Notes under the pieces: model-generated
Seen by the model: only the letters and a program-made list of their open reading frames with translations
Told to the model about the DNA's origin: nothing
The model's database searches: none
Assembly: GCA_964419335.1 (NCBI GenBank)
Contig: CAYQOX010000010.1
Span: 45,795 to 109,794 of the forward strand
Length of the DNA stretch: 64,000 bases
Source of the DNA: CAYQOX01 sp964419335
GTDB lineage: Bacteria > Hinthialibacterota > Hinthialibacteria > Hinthialibacterales > Hinthialibacteraceae
Reading direction: 5' to 3'
Shown: positions 18,193 to 25,603 of the stretch, in pieces
Position numbering within the stretch: position 1 is the stretch's first letter
Layout: the number at the start of each line of letters is the position of its first letter
Position numbers and translations under genes: made by a program

Positions 18193-19173
18193 ATGCAATT
18201 TCGACCTTTGGGTCAATCGGGTATTGATGCATCGATTATCGGCTTAGGAACATGGGCTATCGGCGGCTGGATGTGGGGCGGCACCGATGAGAAACAATCG
18301 GAAGACGCCATCCGCGCGGCCATCGAAGAGGGCATCACGTTGGTTGATACGGCGCCGGCCTATGGCTTGGGGCTTTCGGAAGAGATCGTAGGGAAAGCCA
18401 TTGCCGAACGCCGTGATGAGGTGGTGCTTGCCACAAAATGCGGGCTGGTGTGGCATGTGAATAAGGGGGTTCATCATTTTAATGAGCATGGAAAGGAAGT
18501 GTACCGTTATTTGGGGGCGGATTCGATTCGTTATGAGGTGGAGCAAAGTTTGAAGCGATTGAAGACGGATCGTATTGATCTGTATCAAACCCATTGGCAG
18601 GACCCCACCACGTCAATTGAAGAAACCATGTCGACGCTTTTGGAGTTGAAGAAAGAGGGGAAAATCCGGGCTATTGGAGTGAGTAATATCACCCGCGAAC
18701 AGCTGGATACCTATCGTAAAACCGGCCCGGTGGATGCGGCGCAGGAAAAATATAGTATGCTGGATCGCGAGCTGGAGAAAGAGATGCTTCCTTATTGCCG
18801 AGAACATACGATTGCGATGCTCGCCTATTCTCCTTTGGTGCTGGGACTGCTAACCGGGAAAATAGGCCCTGAACGACAATTTCAGGGAGACGATTTGCGT
18901 AAGAATAATCCCCGGTTTACGGTTGAGAATCGCAAGAAAGCCCAGGCTATGCTGGAAGAGATGCAGCCGGTGGCGGATCAACACGGGATAACGCTCTCGC
19001 AGATGGTGATCGCTTGGACAACCGCTCAGCCGGGATTGACGCATGCCCTGGTAGGTGCGAGAGACATTCGACAGGCGAAAGAAAACGCGAAGGCCGGCGA
19101 GATTCAACTGAGCCAGGAGGACCTGGATAGAATCAATAAAGCGCTGGAAAAACACGGCGGGGATATTACCTAG
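18193..19173 (+). CDS. Aldo/keto reductase
   Basis: 326 residues, a single (beta/alpha)8 NADPH-dependent oxidoreductase. The catalytic tetrad is visible: Asp and Tyr in DTAPAYGLGLSEE (about 52-64), Lys in LATKCGL (about 84) and His in YQTHWQDP (about 136). The segment GKIRAIGVSN and the C-terminal cofactor-binding region LVGARDIRQAKENA are typical. The N-terminal motif (FRPLGQSGIDASIIGLG) places it with the YajO, Gfo-like or IolS branch of the family, which usually acts on sugars or alpha-dicarbonyls. The substrate cannot be predicted. AGGAGG precedes the ATG. A 6-bp inverted repeat (TAGCAT at 18133-18138, ATGCTA at 18149-18154) lies ~40 bases upstream and might be an operator. The gene is monocistronic with its own terminator. 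Confidence 0.93.
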   Translation: MQFRPLGQSGIDASIIGLGTWAIGGWMWGGTDEKQSEDAIRAAIEEGITLVDTAPAYGLGLSEEIVGKAIAERRDEVVLATKCGLVWHVNKGVHHFNEHGKEVYRYLGADSIRYEVEQSLKRLKTDRIDLYQTHWQDPTTSIEETMSTLLELKKEGKIRAIGVSNITREQLDTYRKTGPVDAAQEKYSMLDRELEKEMLPYCREHTIAMLAYSPLVLGLLTGKIGPERQFQGDDLRKNNPRFTVENRKKAQAMLEEMQPVADQHGITLSQMVIAWTTAQPGLTHALVGARDIRQAKENAKAGEIQLSQEDLDRINKALEKHGGDIT

Positions 19174-19190
19174 AGTGATCTGTCCCCCTA

Positions 19191-19245
19191 AAAAAAAGCC
19201 ATTGAAGTTCGTGGGAAGATTTGTTGAACTTCAATGGCTTTCTTT
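19191..19245. terminator. Bidirectional terminator between the AKR and AICAR transformylase genes
   Basis: A perfect 15-bp stem (19196-19210 with 19226-19240) encloses a 15-nt loop, with seven A on the left and a T-rich run on the right. It serves the plus-strand reductase and the convergent minus-strand formyltransferase. Confidence 0.8.
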
Positions 19246-19262
19246 ATGGGCTTTGGGAATGA

Positions 19263-20645
19263 TTAATGTTTGAAGCAGCGCATGCCGGTAAAGAGCATGG
19301 TGGCATTATTTTCGTTACAGGCTTTGATGGCATCGGAATCACGGAGTGACCCGCCGGGTTGGACAATGGCTTTGATGCCTTGATCCAGCAGGGCATCGAC
19401 GCCGTCGCGGAAGGGGAAGAAGGCGTCCGAAGCGGCGACTGCGCCTTCTAGGCCGGCATGATCTTTTTCGACCTCTTGATCGATTTGATCTAAAACATAG
19501 GTATTCATCACCCGATCGCGGACTTGGAGTAAGAGAGCGTCGTAATTCATGCCATGTTTTTGGATGGAGATCAACGCACGGCGGGAATCATAGGCTTTGC
19601 TGACGCATTGTTTGGCCATCATCACTCGATCTTGGCCACCCACACCGATGGAGACAGTCGCTCCATTTTTGGCGGTTAGGACCGAGTTCGAGGTTACGCC
19701 CGTTTCGACCATCCAGGCGAACCAAAGGTCTTTGAGTTCCTCTTGGGTGGGTTCACGGTTGACGGAGACGGTATTGCCGGTGCGGACTAATTTTCCGTTT
19801 TGCATTTCACGTTCGGGAACATCTTTTGGAACATCGACCAAGTGGGCAAAATCCTCGAAGGTTTTGATGGGGGTATTTTCCTTGCCTGCGGTGGGAACGT
19901 AGGACCATTGTTGGATGATGGAGCCATCCGAGAGGCTTTTGATATCCAAATAGCGTTGGCCGAGATGTTCATGTAAGCGCTCGATATTTTTCATACGGAC
20001 GACGCGCAAATTTTTGCGGCGAGCGAGGATCTCGGTGGTGCCTTCTTCATAGTCAGGGGCGCAAACGACTTCGTAATATTGTTCGGAGAGGGCTTCGGCG
20101 GTATCCTTGTCCAGGGGGCGATTTATGACCAAGGTACCGCCAAAGGGGGCGATGGGGTCGGCTTCCCAGGCTTTGGTGTAGGCTTCAAGCAGGGAATCGC
20201 CGATCGCGGCTCCGCAGGCGTTATTGTGTTTGATAATGATGGCGCAGGGCGGTTGGGAGAAGTATTTCAGAATATTGAGGCCGCTGTCGATATCGGTAAG
20301 ATTGGTTTTGCTGGGATGTTTGCCGAATTGGATTAAGCAGTCGGTATCCAAGGCGCCGATTAAGCCTTTATCTTTGTGGATGAATTCAAGGCCCGCGAGG
20401 ATGATGTTGCCATTGATGGGGCGGTAGAGAGCGGCTTCCTGGCCGGGATTTTCGCCGTAGCGGAGGCCTTTTTCTTCCATGGTGCCTTCGTCGTTAGGAA
20501 TGCTCCAGGTGACTTTTTCGTAAAGGCAGACTTGGGCTTCGGTGGCTTGGAGGAGATCGACATCGTTGGGGTTTTCAGTAAATCCCATAAAGAAATGGGG
20601 GGGGAAATGTTCACTCATTACGGTATGGTATTGTTTGATACTCAT
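19263..20645 (-). CDS. AICAR formyltransferase (PurH-like, without the IMP cyclohydrolase domain)
   Basis: Transfers a formyl group from 10-formyl-tetrahydrofolate to AICAR in de novo purine synthesis. The 460-residue protein matches only the transformylase part of PurH: LRYGENPGQEAALY, the catalytic KHNNACG (usually KHxNPCG), PFGG, and the C-terminal IVQPGGSLRDSDAI and FTGMRCFKH. The MGS-like N-terminal domain that carries IMP cyclohydrolase in bifunctional PurH is missing. In its place are about 60 residues (FFMGFTENPNDVDLLQATEA) unlike it. The organism must then have a separate cyclohydrolase or a different route. GGGAG lies nine bases before the ATG. It is separated from galK by only 15 bases, suggesting cotranscription. 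Confidence 0.88.
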   Translation of the reverse strand: MSIKQYHTVMSEHFPPHFFMGFTENPNDVDLLQATEAQVCLYEKVTWSIPNDEGTMEEKGLRYGENPGQEAALYRPINGNIILAGLEFIHKDKGLIGALDTDCLIQFGKHPSKTNLTDIDSGLNILKYFSQPPCAIIIKHNNACGAAIGDSLLEAYTKAWEADPIAPFGGTLVINRPLDKDTAEALSEQYYEVVCAPDYEEGTTEILARRKNLRVVRMKNIERLHEHLGQRYLDIKSLSDGSIIQQWSYVPTAGKENTPIKTFEDFAHLVDVPKDVPEREMQNGKLVRTGNTVSVNREPTQEELKDLWFAWMVETGVTSNSVLTAKNGATVSIGVGGQDRVMMAKQCVSKAYDSRRALISIQKHGMNYDALLLQVRDRVMNTYVLDQIDQEVEKDHAGLEGAVAASDAFFPFRDGVDALLDQGIKAIVQPGGSLRDSDAIKACNENNATMLFTGMRCFKH

Positions 20646-20660
20646 GGTTCGTATACTCCC

Positions 20661-21953
20661 TTATAAATTTGTAATAACTTGGGCGCCGTTTCCAGGGGAT
20701 GAAGAGAAAATATGGTTATCGCCCGCCCCCTCTGGATCGACCCAGGTATAAAACTGTTCGGTGATCAATTGAATAAACGCATCGCGCTTGCAGCGTGGAA
20801 GTAGATTTACGGTACATCCACCAAAGCCCGCGCCCGTTAGTCGTGAACCAAGCGCCCCCGCTTCCATCGCGAGTTGGGTGAGATGGTTCAGCTCGGGGCA
20901 GGAGATTTCGAAATCGTAGCGTGCGCTTTCATGTCCCTGATTCATTCGATGTCCCACGGTTTCGTAATCGCCTTGTTTCAAGGCCTCGCAGCATTGTTCA
21001 ACCCGAATCGCATCGTTTAGGACATGGCGCAGGCGTTTTCCGCATGCAAAAAGCATGGTACTTGGTTCTTGGTTCTCGTTAAAGGAATACTGGTGGAAAA
21101 GAGCGTGAAGTGGAGATTCGCCTAAGATTGGGAGTAGATCTGAATAGCGATAGATTTCTCGAAGAGCTTCGTCAAGCAAGTGGAGTAAATCCTTATAAGA
21201 GTAGTAAGTGCGTAGGTCACCCAAGCGGGTGAAGGTGAGCGGTTGGCCTTGGGTTTTTAGATAATGCTGAATAAGGAGTGTACCCAGGCGGCATTCGAGG
21301 GCGCGGAGGTTGTATTGTTGCAGAGTTTGTTCGCTTTTTTTGGCATGGATGAGGGAGTCGCATAAGACAACGATGTAATCCTCCGAGAAGGGGATGGGAT
21401 CGACTTGTAAGGGGAAAAAATCAATTTTTAATACATGTCCGGCGGAGGAAAGAAGGCAAGCGGCTTGATCCATGCCACCCCCGCGGGTGCCTACGTAGTG
21501 TTCAGCCTCGGCCATGCGTTCAGCCAGTTCCAGTTTGTCCATCTCAACCTCATTCGCCTGCAAAAAGGCGAGGGCCGAGGCGACCACCAGGGCGGAGGAT
21601 GAGGATAAGCCTAGACCTTGGGGGATGGTGCCGTCGATGTGGAGGAGAGCGCCCTTGGGTTGGGGGCGGGTATTTTGGATAGCATCCAGGACACCTAAAA
21701 TGCCGGCTTTGACATAATTGAGCCAATGCCCTTGGGGATGTGGGGGGATGGTAGGTTGAATTTCGAAACGGTGGAGAGCCTGGGGCTGGGGGGCTAAGGC
21801 GGCGTGAATTTCATTGTGGGCTAGGGGTTGCCCGTGGATATGGATGGTGGGTTCGATGGCCATGGGCAACACTGGAAGGCCGTTATAATCCGTGTGTTCT
21901 CCCAAAAGATTGACCCGTCCCGGTGCGTAGATATCAAATTCACCCCAAGACAT
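20661..21953 (-). CDS. galK: Galactokinase (GHMP kinase)
   Basis: Phosphorylates alpha-D-galactose to galactose 1-phosphate with ATP. The 430-residue protein carries the galactokinase signature GRVNLLGEHTDYNG near residue 12, the ATP-binding GLGLSSSSAL (motif 2), the catalytic Asp in GGGMDQAA, and the C-terminal RLTGAGFGGCTV. GalNAc kinase or another sugar-1-kinase of the family is possible, since the segment after the signature is LPVLPMAI and not the usual GGFVLPCAI. The start overlaps the end of the nucleotidyltransferase gene by 14 bp, so they are cotranscribed and likely coupled. No galT (uridylyltransferase) is in the window, so the neighbouring nucleotidyltransferase is a candidate for the next step. 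Confidence 0.92.
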   Translation of the reverse strand: MSWGEFDIYAPGRVNLLGEHTDYNGLPVLPMAIEPTIHIHGQPLAHNEIHAALAPQPQALHRFEIQPTIPPHPQGHWLNYVKAGILGVLDAIQNTRPQPKGALLHIDGTIPQGLGLSSSSALVVASALAFLQANEVEMDKLELAERMAEAEHYVGTRGGGMDQAACLLSSAGHVLKIDFFPLQVDPIPFSEDYIVVLCDSLIHAKKSEQTLQQYNLRALECRLGTLLIQHYLKTQGQPLTFTRLGDLRTYYSYKDLLHLLDEALREIYRYSDLLPILGESPLHALFHQYSFNENQEPSTMLFACGKRLRHVLNDAIRVEQCCEALKQGDYETVGHRMNQGHESARYDFEISCPELNHLTQLAMEAGALGSRLTGAGFGGCTVNLLPRCKRDAFIQLITEQFYTWVDPEGAGDNHIFSSSPGNGAQVITNL

Positions 21954-22695
21954 TGTTTTCTAAAAAACCTATCGTTTCTTTGTTTTGTGATTCTAACCAT
22001 GCAACATCTTCTGGTGTAGTTACTTCAAAACGAAAGTGTTGCACAGGGAGAGCCTGGACGTGCATTTTATCACAAACAGAATGGGAAATGGCTTCAGTTA
22101 ATTCATACTCGCCGCGGGGAGAAGGATTCAAGCGATGGAGATAGTCAAAGATCGTGGGAGTAAAGACAAAGAAGCCGGCCTGGTTCCAGTGAGTTGTGGA
22201 AGTCCCTTTTGGTGGTTTTTCTTGGATGTTGGTGATTTGGTAGGAATCCTGATCCCAATATACGGCGGCTCCGAGGTAAGGATCCTCCATCCAGTTTACG
22301 GTGAGGAGGATATCGGGGGAATAATGGTGAAAGGTGTTGATTGCATGAGAGTAGTTTTGGTAGTGGAATAAAATATCGCTAAAGGTGAGGAGAAAGGGTT
22401 CTCCCGCGGTCCATGTTTCTGCGCACAACAGGCCGCCGGCGGTGCCATTTTGGGGAATCTGGCGTTGATAATGGATACGAAGGTCGTAGGTGCTGCCATC
22501 GCCGAGATAGGCTTCTAGGACAGGGGCGAGATAGCCAGTAACGATGCACACCTCGGTAATCCCAGATTGTTTAAGGGCGGCCAGGATCCATTCGATGAGG
22601 CGCCGATTGGCGATTGGGATCATGGGTTTGGGTTGATTTTGGGTTAAAGGAAGCATACGGGTACCTTTCCCCGCAGCGAGAATCACCGCTTTCAT
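21940..22695 (-). CDS. Sugar-1-phosphate nucleotidyltransferase (RmlA/GlmU-like)
   Basis: 251 residues, a single Rossmann-type NTP-transferase domain. The N-terminal signature is AVILAAGKGTRMLPLTQNQPKPMIPI, with the activating Lys in KPM. Next come the metal-binding segment FLLTFSDILF (usually GD; here SD) and QEKPPKGTSTTHWNQAGFF toward the C terminus. It joins an NTP and a sugar 1-phosphate to make NDP-sugar and PPi. There is no hexapeptide acyltransferase tail as in GlmU. The overlap with galK suggests a UTP- or dTTP-dependent galactose-1-phosphate activator. That is an inference, and glucose-1-P or mannose-1-P are alternatives. It lies upstream of galK and purH-like in transcription order. 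The ribosome binding site is poor. Confidence 0.87.
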   Translation of the reverse strand: MKAVILAAGKGTRMLPLTQNQPKPMIPIANRRLIEWILAALKQSGITEVCIVTGYLAPVLEAYLGDGSTYDLRIHYQRQIPQNGTAGGLLCAETWTAGEPFLLTFSDILFHYQNYSHAINTFHHYSPDILLTVNWMEDPYLGAAVYWDQDSYQITNIQEKPPKGTSTTHWNQAGFFVFTPTIFDYLHRLNPSPRGEYELTEAISHSVCDKMHVQALPVQHFRFEVTTPEDVAWLESQNKETIGFLENNVLG

Positions 22696-22706
22696 AGTAT
22701 TGAAAT

Positions 22707-22737
22707 GAAAACAGCCGGGAGAAGGTCCCCCGGCTGT
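22707..22737 (-). terminator. Terminator after the linker-dockerin gene
   Basis: On the minus strand ACAGCCGGG pairs with CCCGGCTGT (22711-22719 and 22729-22737), a perfect 9-bp stem with a 9-nt loop, followed by TTTTCATTTC. It insulates the nucleotidyltransferase gene, whose start is at 22695. Confidence 0.6.
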
Positions 22738-22762
22738 CGGGCATTTGGTTCATGGCATATTG

Positions 22763-23260
22763 CTACTGATTGAGTTGCAGCCATAGATCTTGTGCGTCTT
22801 GGGGTGTGATTTTTCCATCTCCATTCAGGTCGGCGATTTCGAGTTGTTCTGGAGTAGGATCTTCACCAAGTAAGAAGATTTCGAGAATATTGGTTACATC
22901 TTCTTCAGTGATTTCTCCATCACCGTCGACATCGCCTGGGATTGTTTCTTCGGGGGTAGGCGTCGTAGTAGGCGTGTCGGTCGGAGCCGGAGTTGGGGTT
23001 TCGGTTGGAGTCTCAGTAGGCACCTCCGTGGGTGTTTCAGTAGGTTCAGGAGTAGCCGTTGGTTCTGAAACTTCTGTAGGGGTCGGCTCGGGCACAGGTG
23101 TATCCGTCGGTGCGGGGGTAGGCGTTTCTGTTGGAGTTTCAGCCGGGGTTTCTGTGGGAGTTTCGGTTGGGGTTTCCTGGGCTGAAACATCAGCGACACA
23201 CAATCCCATAAAAAACAGGGTTCCTACGCAAAGAAGAAAAAGGGTTAAGGATTTAGACAT
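22763..23260 (-). CDS. Secreted Thr/Pro-rich linker with dockerin-like EF-hand pair
   Basis: About 165 residues with three parts. First is a signal peptide (MSKSLTLFLLCVGTLFFMG, cleavage after VSAQ). Second are about 75 residues of Thr/Pro/Glu repeats (ETPTETPTE, EPTATPEPTETP). Third is a C-terminal dockerin-like pair of calcium loops, DVDGDGEITEEDVTNILEIF and DLNGDGKITPQDAQDLWLQL, each with the D-x-D/N-x-D/N-G pattern. There is no catalytic or binding domain between the linker and dockerin, which is unusual: a dockerin normally anchors a passenger. I chose the Met at 23260 because AAAGGAG lies seven bases upstream and the signal peptide begins there. The longer frame to 23290 has no site. 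No cohesin gene is seen in the window. Confidence 0.85.
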   Translation of the reverse strand: MSKSLTLFLLCVGTLFFMGLCVADVSAQETPTETPTETPAETPTETPTPAPTDTPVPEPTPTEVSEPTATPEPTETPTEVPTETPTETPTPAPTDTPTTTPTPEETIPGDVDGDGEITEEDVTNILEIFLLGEDPTPEQLEIADLNGDGKITPQDAQDLWLQLNQ

Positions 23261-23342
23261 CGAAAAGCTCCTTTCAACAGCACCATTCACAAATATTTAA
23301 GATTATTTTTTATTTTCACAAAATCCAAGAGATTACTTTGCA

Positions 23343-23372
23343 ATCATAAGAAAGAAGGGGGGCAATTGTCAA
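23343..23372 (-). promoter_or_regulatory. Sigma70-like promoter of the linker-dockerin gene
   Basis: Minus strand: a consensus -35 TTGACA (23367-23372), an 18-bp spacer and TATGAT (23343-23348; five of six matches to TATAAT). The predicted start near 23336 gives a leader of about 75 bases. Confidence 0.55.
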
Positions 23373-23545
23373 GAGGGTTTGGCATCTTTTTTAAATTTTT
23401 TCGTTATCCTAAGCAAATGTTATTTATATTTTCATTGCATTTTTTTAATAATTCAACTCGTAACTCATTCAATTATAAAGATTTGTAACCAATAATGGTT
23501 TCTGATACTTTACTATGAATATCAACAATTAAAGAGCCTTAAAAA

Positions 23546-24775
23546 TCACTGGCCTTGATCGGGGACGGTCTTTTCTTCGGCCACCATGAGTTTGAAGAAA
23601 AGAGAGGCAGCGAGAGCAATCAGGGCGAAGAGAAAAAAGCCGTGTTGGATGGCTTCTGCACGGGGGATATTGTCGAAGGAGCCGACATAGAGGCTGCCGC
23701 ATAAATAGCCGGCGATTTGTCCACTCATCAAGGAGAAGTAGAGGAGGGATTGGGCGGTGGAACGTACGCTTTCGTCGCATTCTGAGTCAAGATAGGTGGC
23801 GGTGACAAAAAAAATGCCTAACACTGCGGGGCCATGAAGCATAGAAAACATTAGGATTATGTACTGTTCGGTGAAAAAGGAGATACCCAGCCAGCGAATC
23901 CCTTCGGCGGCGAAGCCTATCACGATCATGCGTTTTAGGCCGGTGCGATGGATAATGGAGGCCATGAAGTAGGTGAAAAAGATTTCAATGCCCACACCGG
24001 TGAGCCAAATACTGGAGAAAAAACGTTCGGAATATCCCAGATAATCGATATAGGGGCCGATGTAGAGCAAGGAGGAAGACATGGTCATACCGATGCAGAA
24101 AAGGGAGAAAAAGAAGTAGAGGAGGTTACGATTTTGGACAAGTTTTTGGAAGGAGCCTAATTCAGGTTTACGGTGGGTTTCGAAATGATCTTCATTCCAC
24201 CATGTACTTAAAAATGCGAGGAAGAAAAAAAGGCAGCCAAGCCAAAAAATTGAGGTGCGGGGGTAAAGTCCCCAATATTGAGCCAAATAGACGGCAGGGG
24301 GACAAAGGAAAAAAACAGTAAAAGCAAAGCTGGCGCTGCCGAACACCCGGATGCGGCCGAATAAGTGTCTACGTTTGCCCCCGAGGTAGGACAAGATAAC
24401 AGCGGTGGAAAGGGGGGAATTGATGCCATAGCAAATCATGAAAAGGATAGCGGCAGCGAGGATGGAGGAAAAATGCTGCAAACGGTAGGCTTGGGTGAAA
24501 GTGAAGAGAGTAAAGATGCATAGCATTAAGCCGAGGCGGAAGGTTTTGGTGCGTCCTAGCACCCGGTCGGATAGATAGCCCCACACGGGTTGAAACAGGA
24601 CCATGGCGAGAGCGGGGACAGCCATGAGGAGTCCGATTTGGGTATCTTCCAAGCCAAGGTCAAGATCATAGTAGCGGGTCATGTGGGGGATGATGCAGGC
24701 TTGGGCGCCATACACACACCAGATATTTGCGATAACACGGAAGGTGGTGGAGCGACGCTCAGGATCTTTAAACAA
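23546..24775 (-). CDS. Major facilitator superfamily transporter
   Basis: 409 residues with about 12 predicted membrane spans. After the N terminus, residues 60-75 contain the motif A-like loop WGYLSDRVLGRTK between spans 2 and 3. The general type resembles the MFS_1-like / HcaT-LacY branch (proton-coupled uptake of sugars, nucleosides or aromatic acids), but I cannot assign a substrate. The gene starts with TTG at 24775, supported by AAGGAG six bases upstream. It is separated from the prepilin-like gene by only 15 bases and on the same strand, so it may share a transcript with it. The two have no obvious functional link. Confidence 0.88.
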   Translation of the reverse strand: MFKDPERRSTTFRVIANIWCVYGAQACIIPHMTRYYDLDLGLEDTQIGLLMAVPALAMVLFQPVWGYLSDRVLGRTKTFRLGLMLCIFTLFTFTQAYRLQHFSSILAAAILFMICYGINSPLSTAVILSYLGGKRRHLFGRIRVFGSASFAFTVFFLCPPAVYLAQYWGLYPRTSIFWLGCLFFFLAFLSTWWNEDHFETHRKPELGSFQKLVQNRNLLYFFFSLFCIGMTMSSSLLYIGPYIDYLGYSERFFSSIWLTGVGIEIFFTYFMASIIHRTGLKRMIVIGFAAEGIRWLGISFFTEQYIILMFSMLHGPAVLGIFFVTATYLDSECDESVRSTAQSLLYFSLMSGQIAGYLCGSLYVGSFDNIPRAEAIQHGFFLFALIALAASLFFKLMVAEEKTVPDQGQ

Positions 24776-24790
24776 GGGAAACTCCTTGAA

Positions 24791-25342
24791 TCATGGGCCG
24801 GGAAAGGGGATATTGCCGGAGCTTACGAGACCATTTGAAGGGTCATAACGCCAGGTAAGGGGTTCGTCCACTTCTTTGGCTCCGGTTTGGGCATCAGCCC
24901 AATCGCCATCGGGTCCTCGCCCCATAAGGTTAAACTCATAGAGGTGGCCGCCTTCTTGCACCCGCCAGCTAAAGTTATGTTGTTTAAAATACTCTTGAGT
25001 CGCGAAATAATAGTCATCGGTGGTGCCAAAACTGAAGTAGACATCGTCGGGATCCTGGGGGAATTCATCGGAAGGGATGGAGGAGAGATAGGCGATGGGG
25101 GTGGTTAATTGTTTTGGGATTTGGTAGCCGGGGTTTTGGGAAATGGGGGGATAGGCATTATTGTCAAGTTGATACATCATGACGGCGGATTTACAGGCTT
25201 TTAGGTCGGCTTCGCAACGGGCGATTTTAGCCCGGATTTGTGCGTTCAAGAAATTGGGGACAGCGATCGCAGCCAGGATACCTATAATCGCGACGACGAT
25301 CAGGAGTTCGATTAAGGTGAAGCTAGGAGAATTCTTATTCAT
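24791..25342 (-). CDS. Prepilin-type N-terminal methylation protein (pseudopilin-like)
   Basis: 183 residues. A short charged leader (MNKNSPS) is followed by the type IV prepilin signature FTLIELLIVVAIIGILAAIA, then a helical stalk with FLNAQIRAKIARCEADL and a globular domain ending with GRGPDGDW and a PSNGLVSSG segment. The residue before the cleavage site is Ser rather than Gly. GPDGD-type pseudopilins are abundant in Planctomycetes- and Lentisphaerae-like genomes, where they accompany type II secretion or DUF1559-like proteins. The true start is the Met at 25342 (GAGG eight bases upstream). The frame to 25360 adds six unsupported residues. It is a component of a pilus or pseudopilus, perhaps energised by the PilB/PilT ATPases at 45-50 kb. 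No prepilin peptidase gene is nearby. Confidence 0.88.
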   Translation of the reverse strand: MNKNSPSFTLIELLIVVAIIGILAAIAVPNFLNAQIRAKIARCEADLKACKSAVMMYQLDNNAYPPISQNPGYQIPKQLTTPIAYLSSIPSDEFPQDPDDVYFSFGTTDDYYFATQEYFKQHNFSWRVQEGGHLYEFNLMGRGPDGDWADAQTGAKEVDEPLTWRYDPSNGLVSSGNIPFPGP

Positions 25343-25373
25343 GAGAGGTTCCTCGAACAATATAAAATTGGCT

Positions 25374-25585
25374 CATCACGAAAGTGAGTACTTTTTTGGA
25401 CAAACGCCTCGGGGATGTGTTCCGCTTGTCTCCGCGCGGCCTTAAGGGCCGCTTGCTGCGAAAGCCGCTCCACACAAGCCCCTTCAGGGTTTTGGTTCAA
25501 TTCATATCCATTAAAAATAGCCATGGTTCCCACTTTAGAATCATGTTCTGTTTTCTTTAAAATGTCCTCACATACAGGATAAACC
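25374..25585 (+). repeat. Dispersed ~215-bp repeat, copy A
   Basis: Full-length copy. It begins CATCACGAAAGTGAGT (a TCAC/GTGA hairpin with a GAAA tetraloop), continues with a GC-rich core around 25420-25490 (GCGGCC-TTAAG-GGCCGC and GGGGATGTGT...ACACAAGCCCC pairings), and ends ATACAGGATAAACC. It sits 18 bases after the GT2 stop codon and upstream of the pilin gene. Confidence 0.85.
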
Positions 25586-25603
25586 ATAAAATTGAGTCTT
25601 GCA

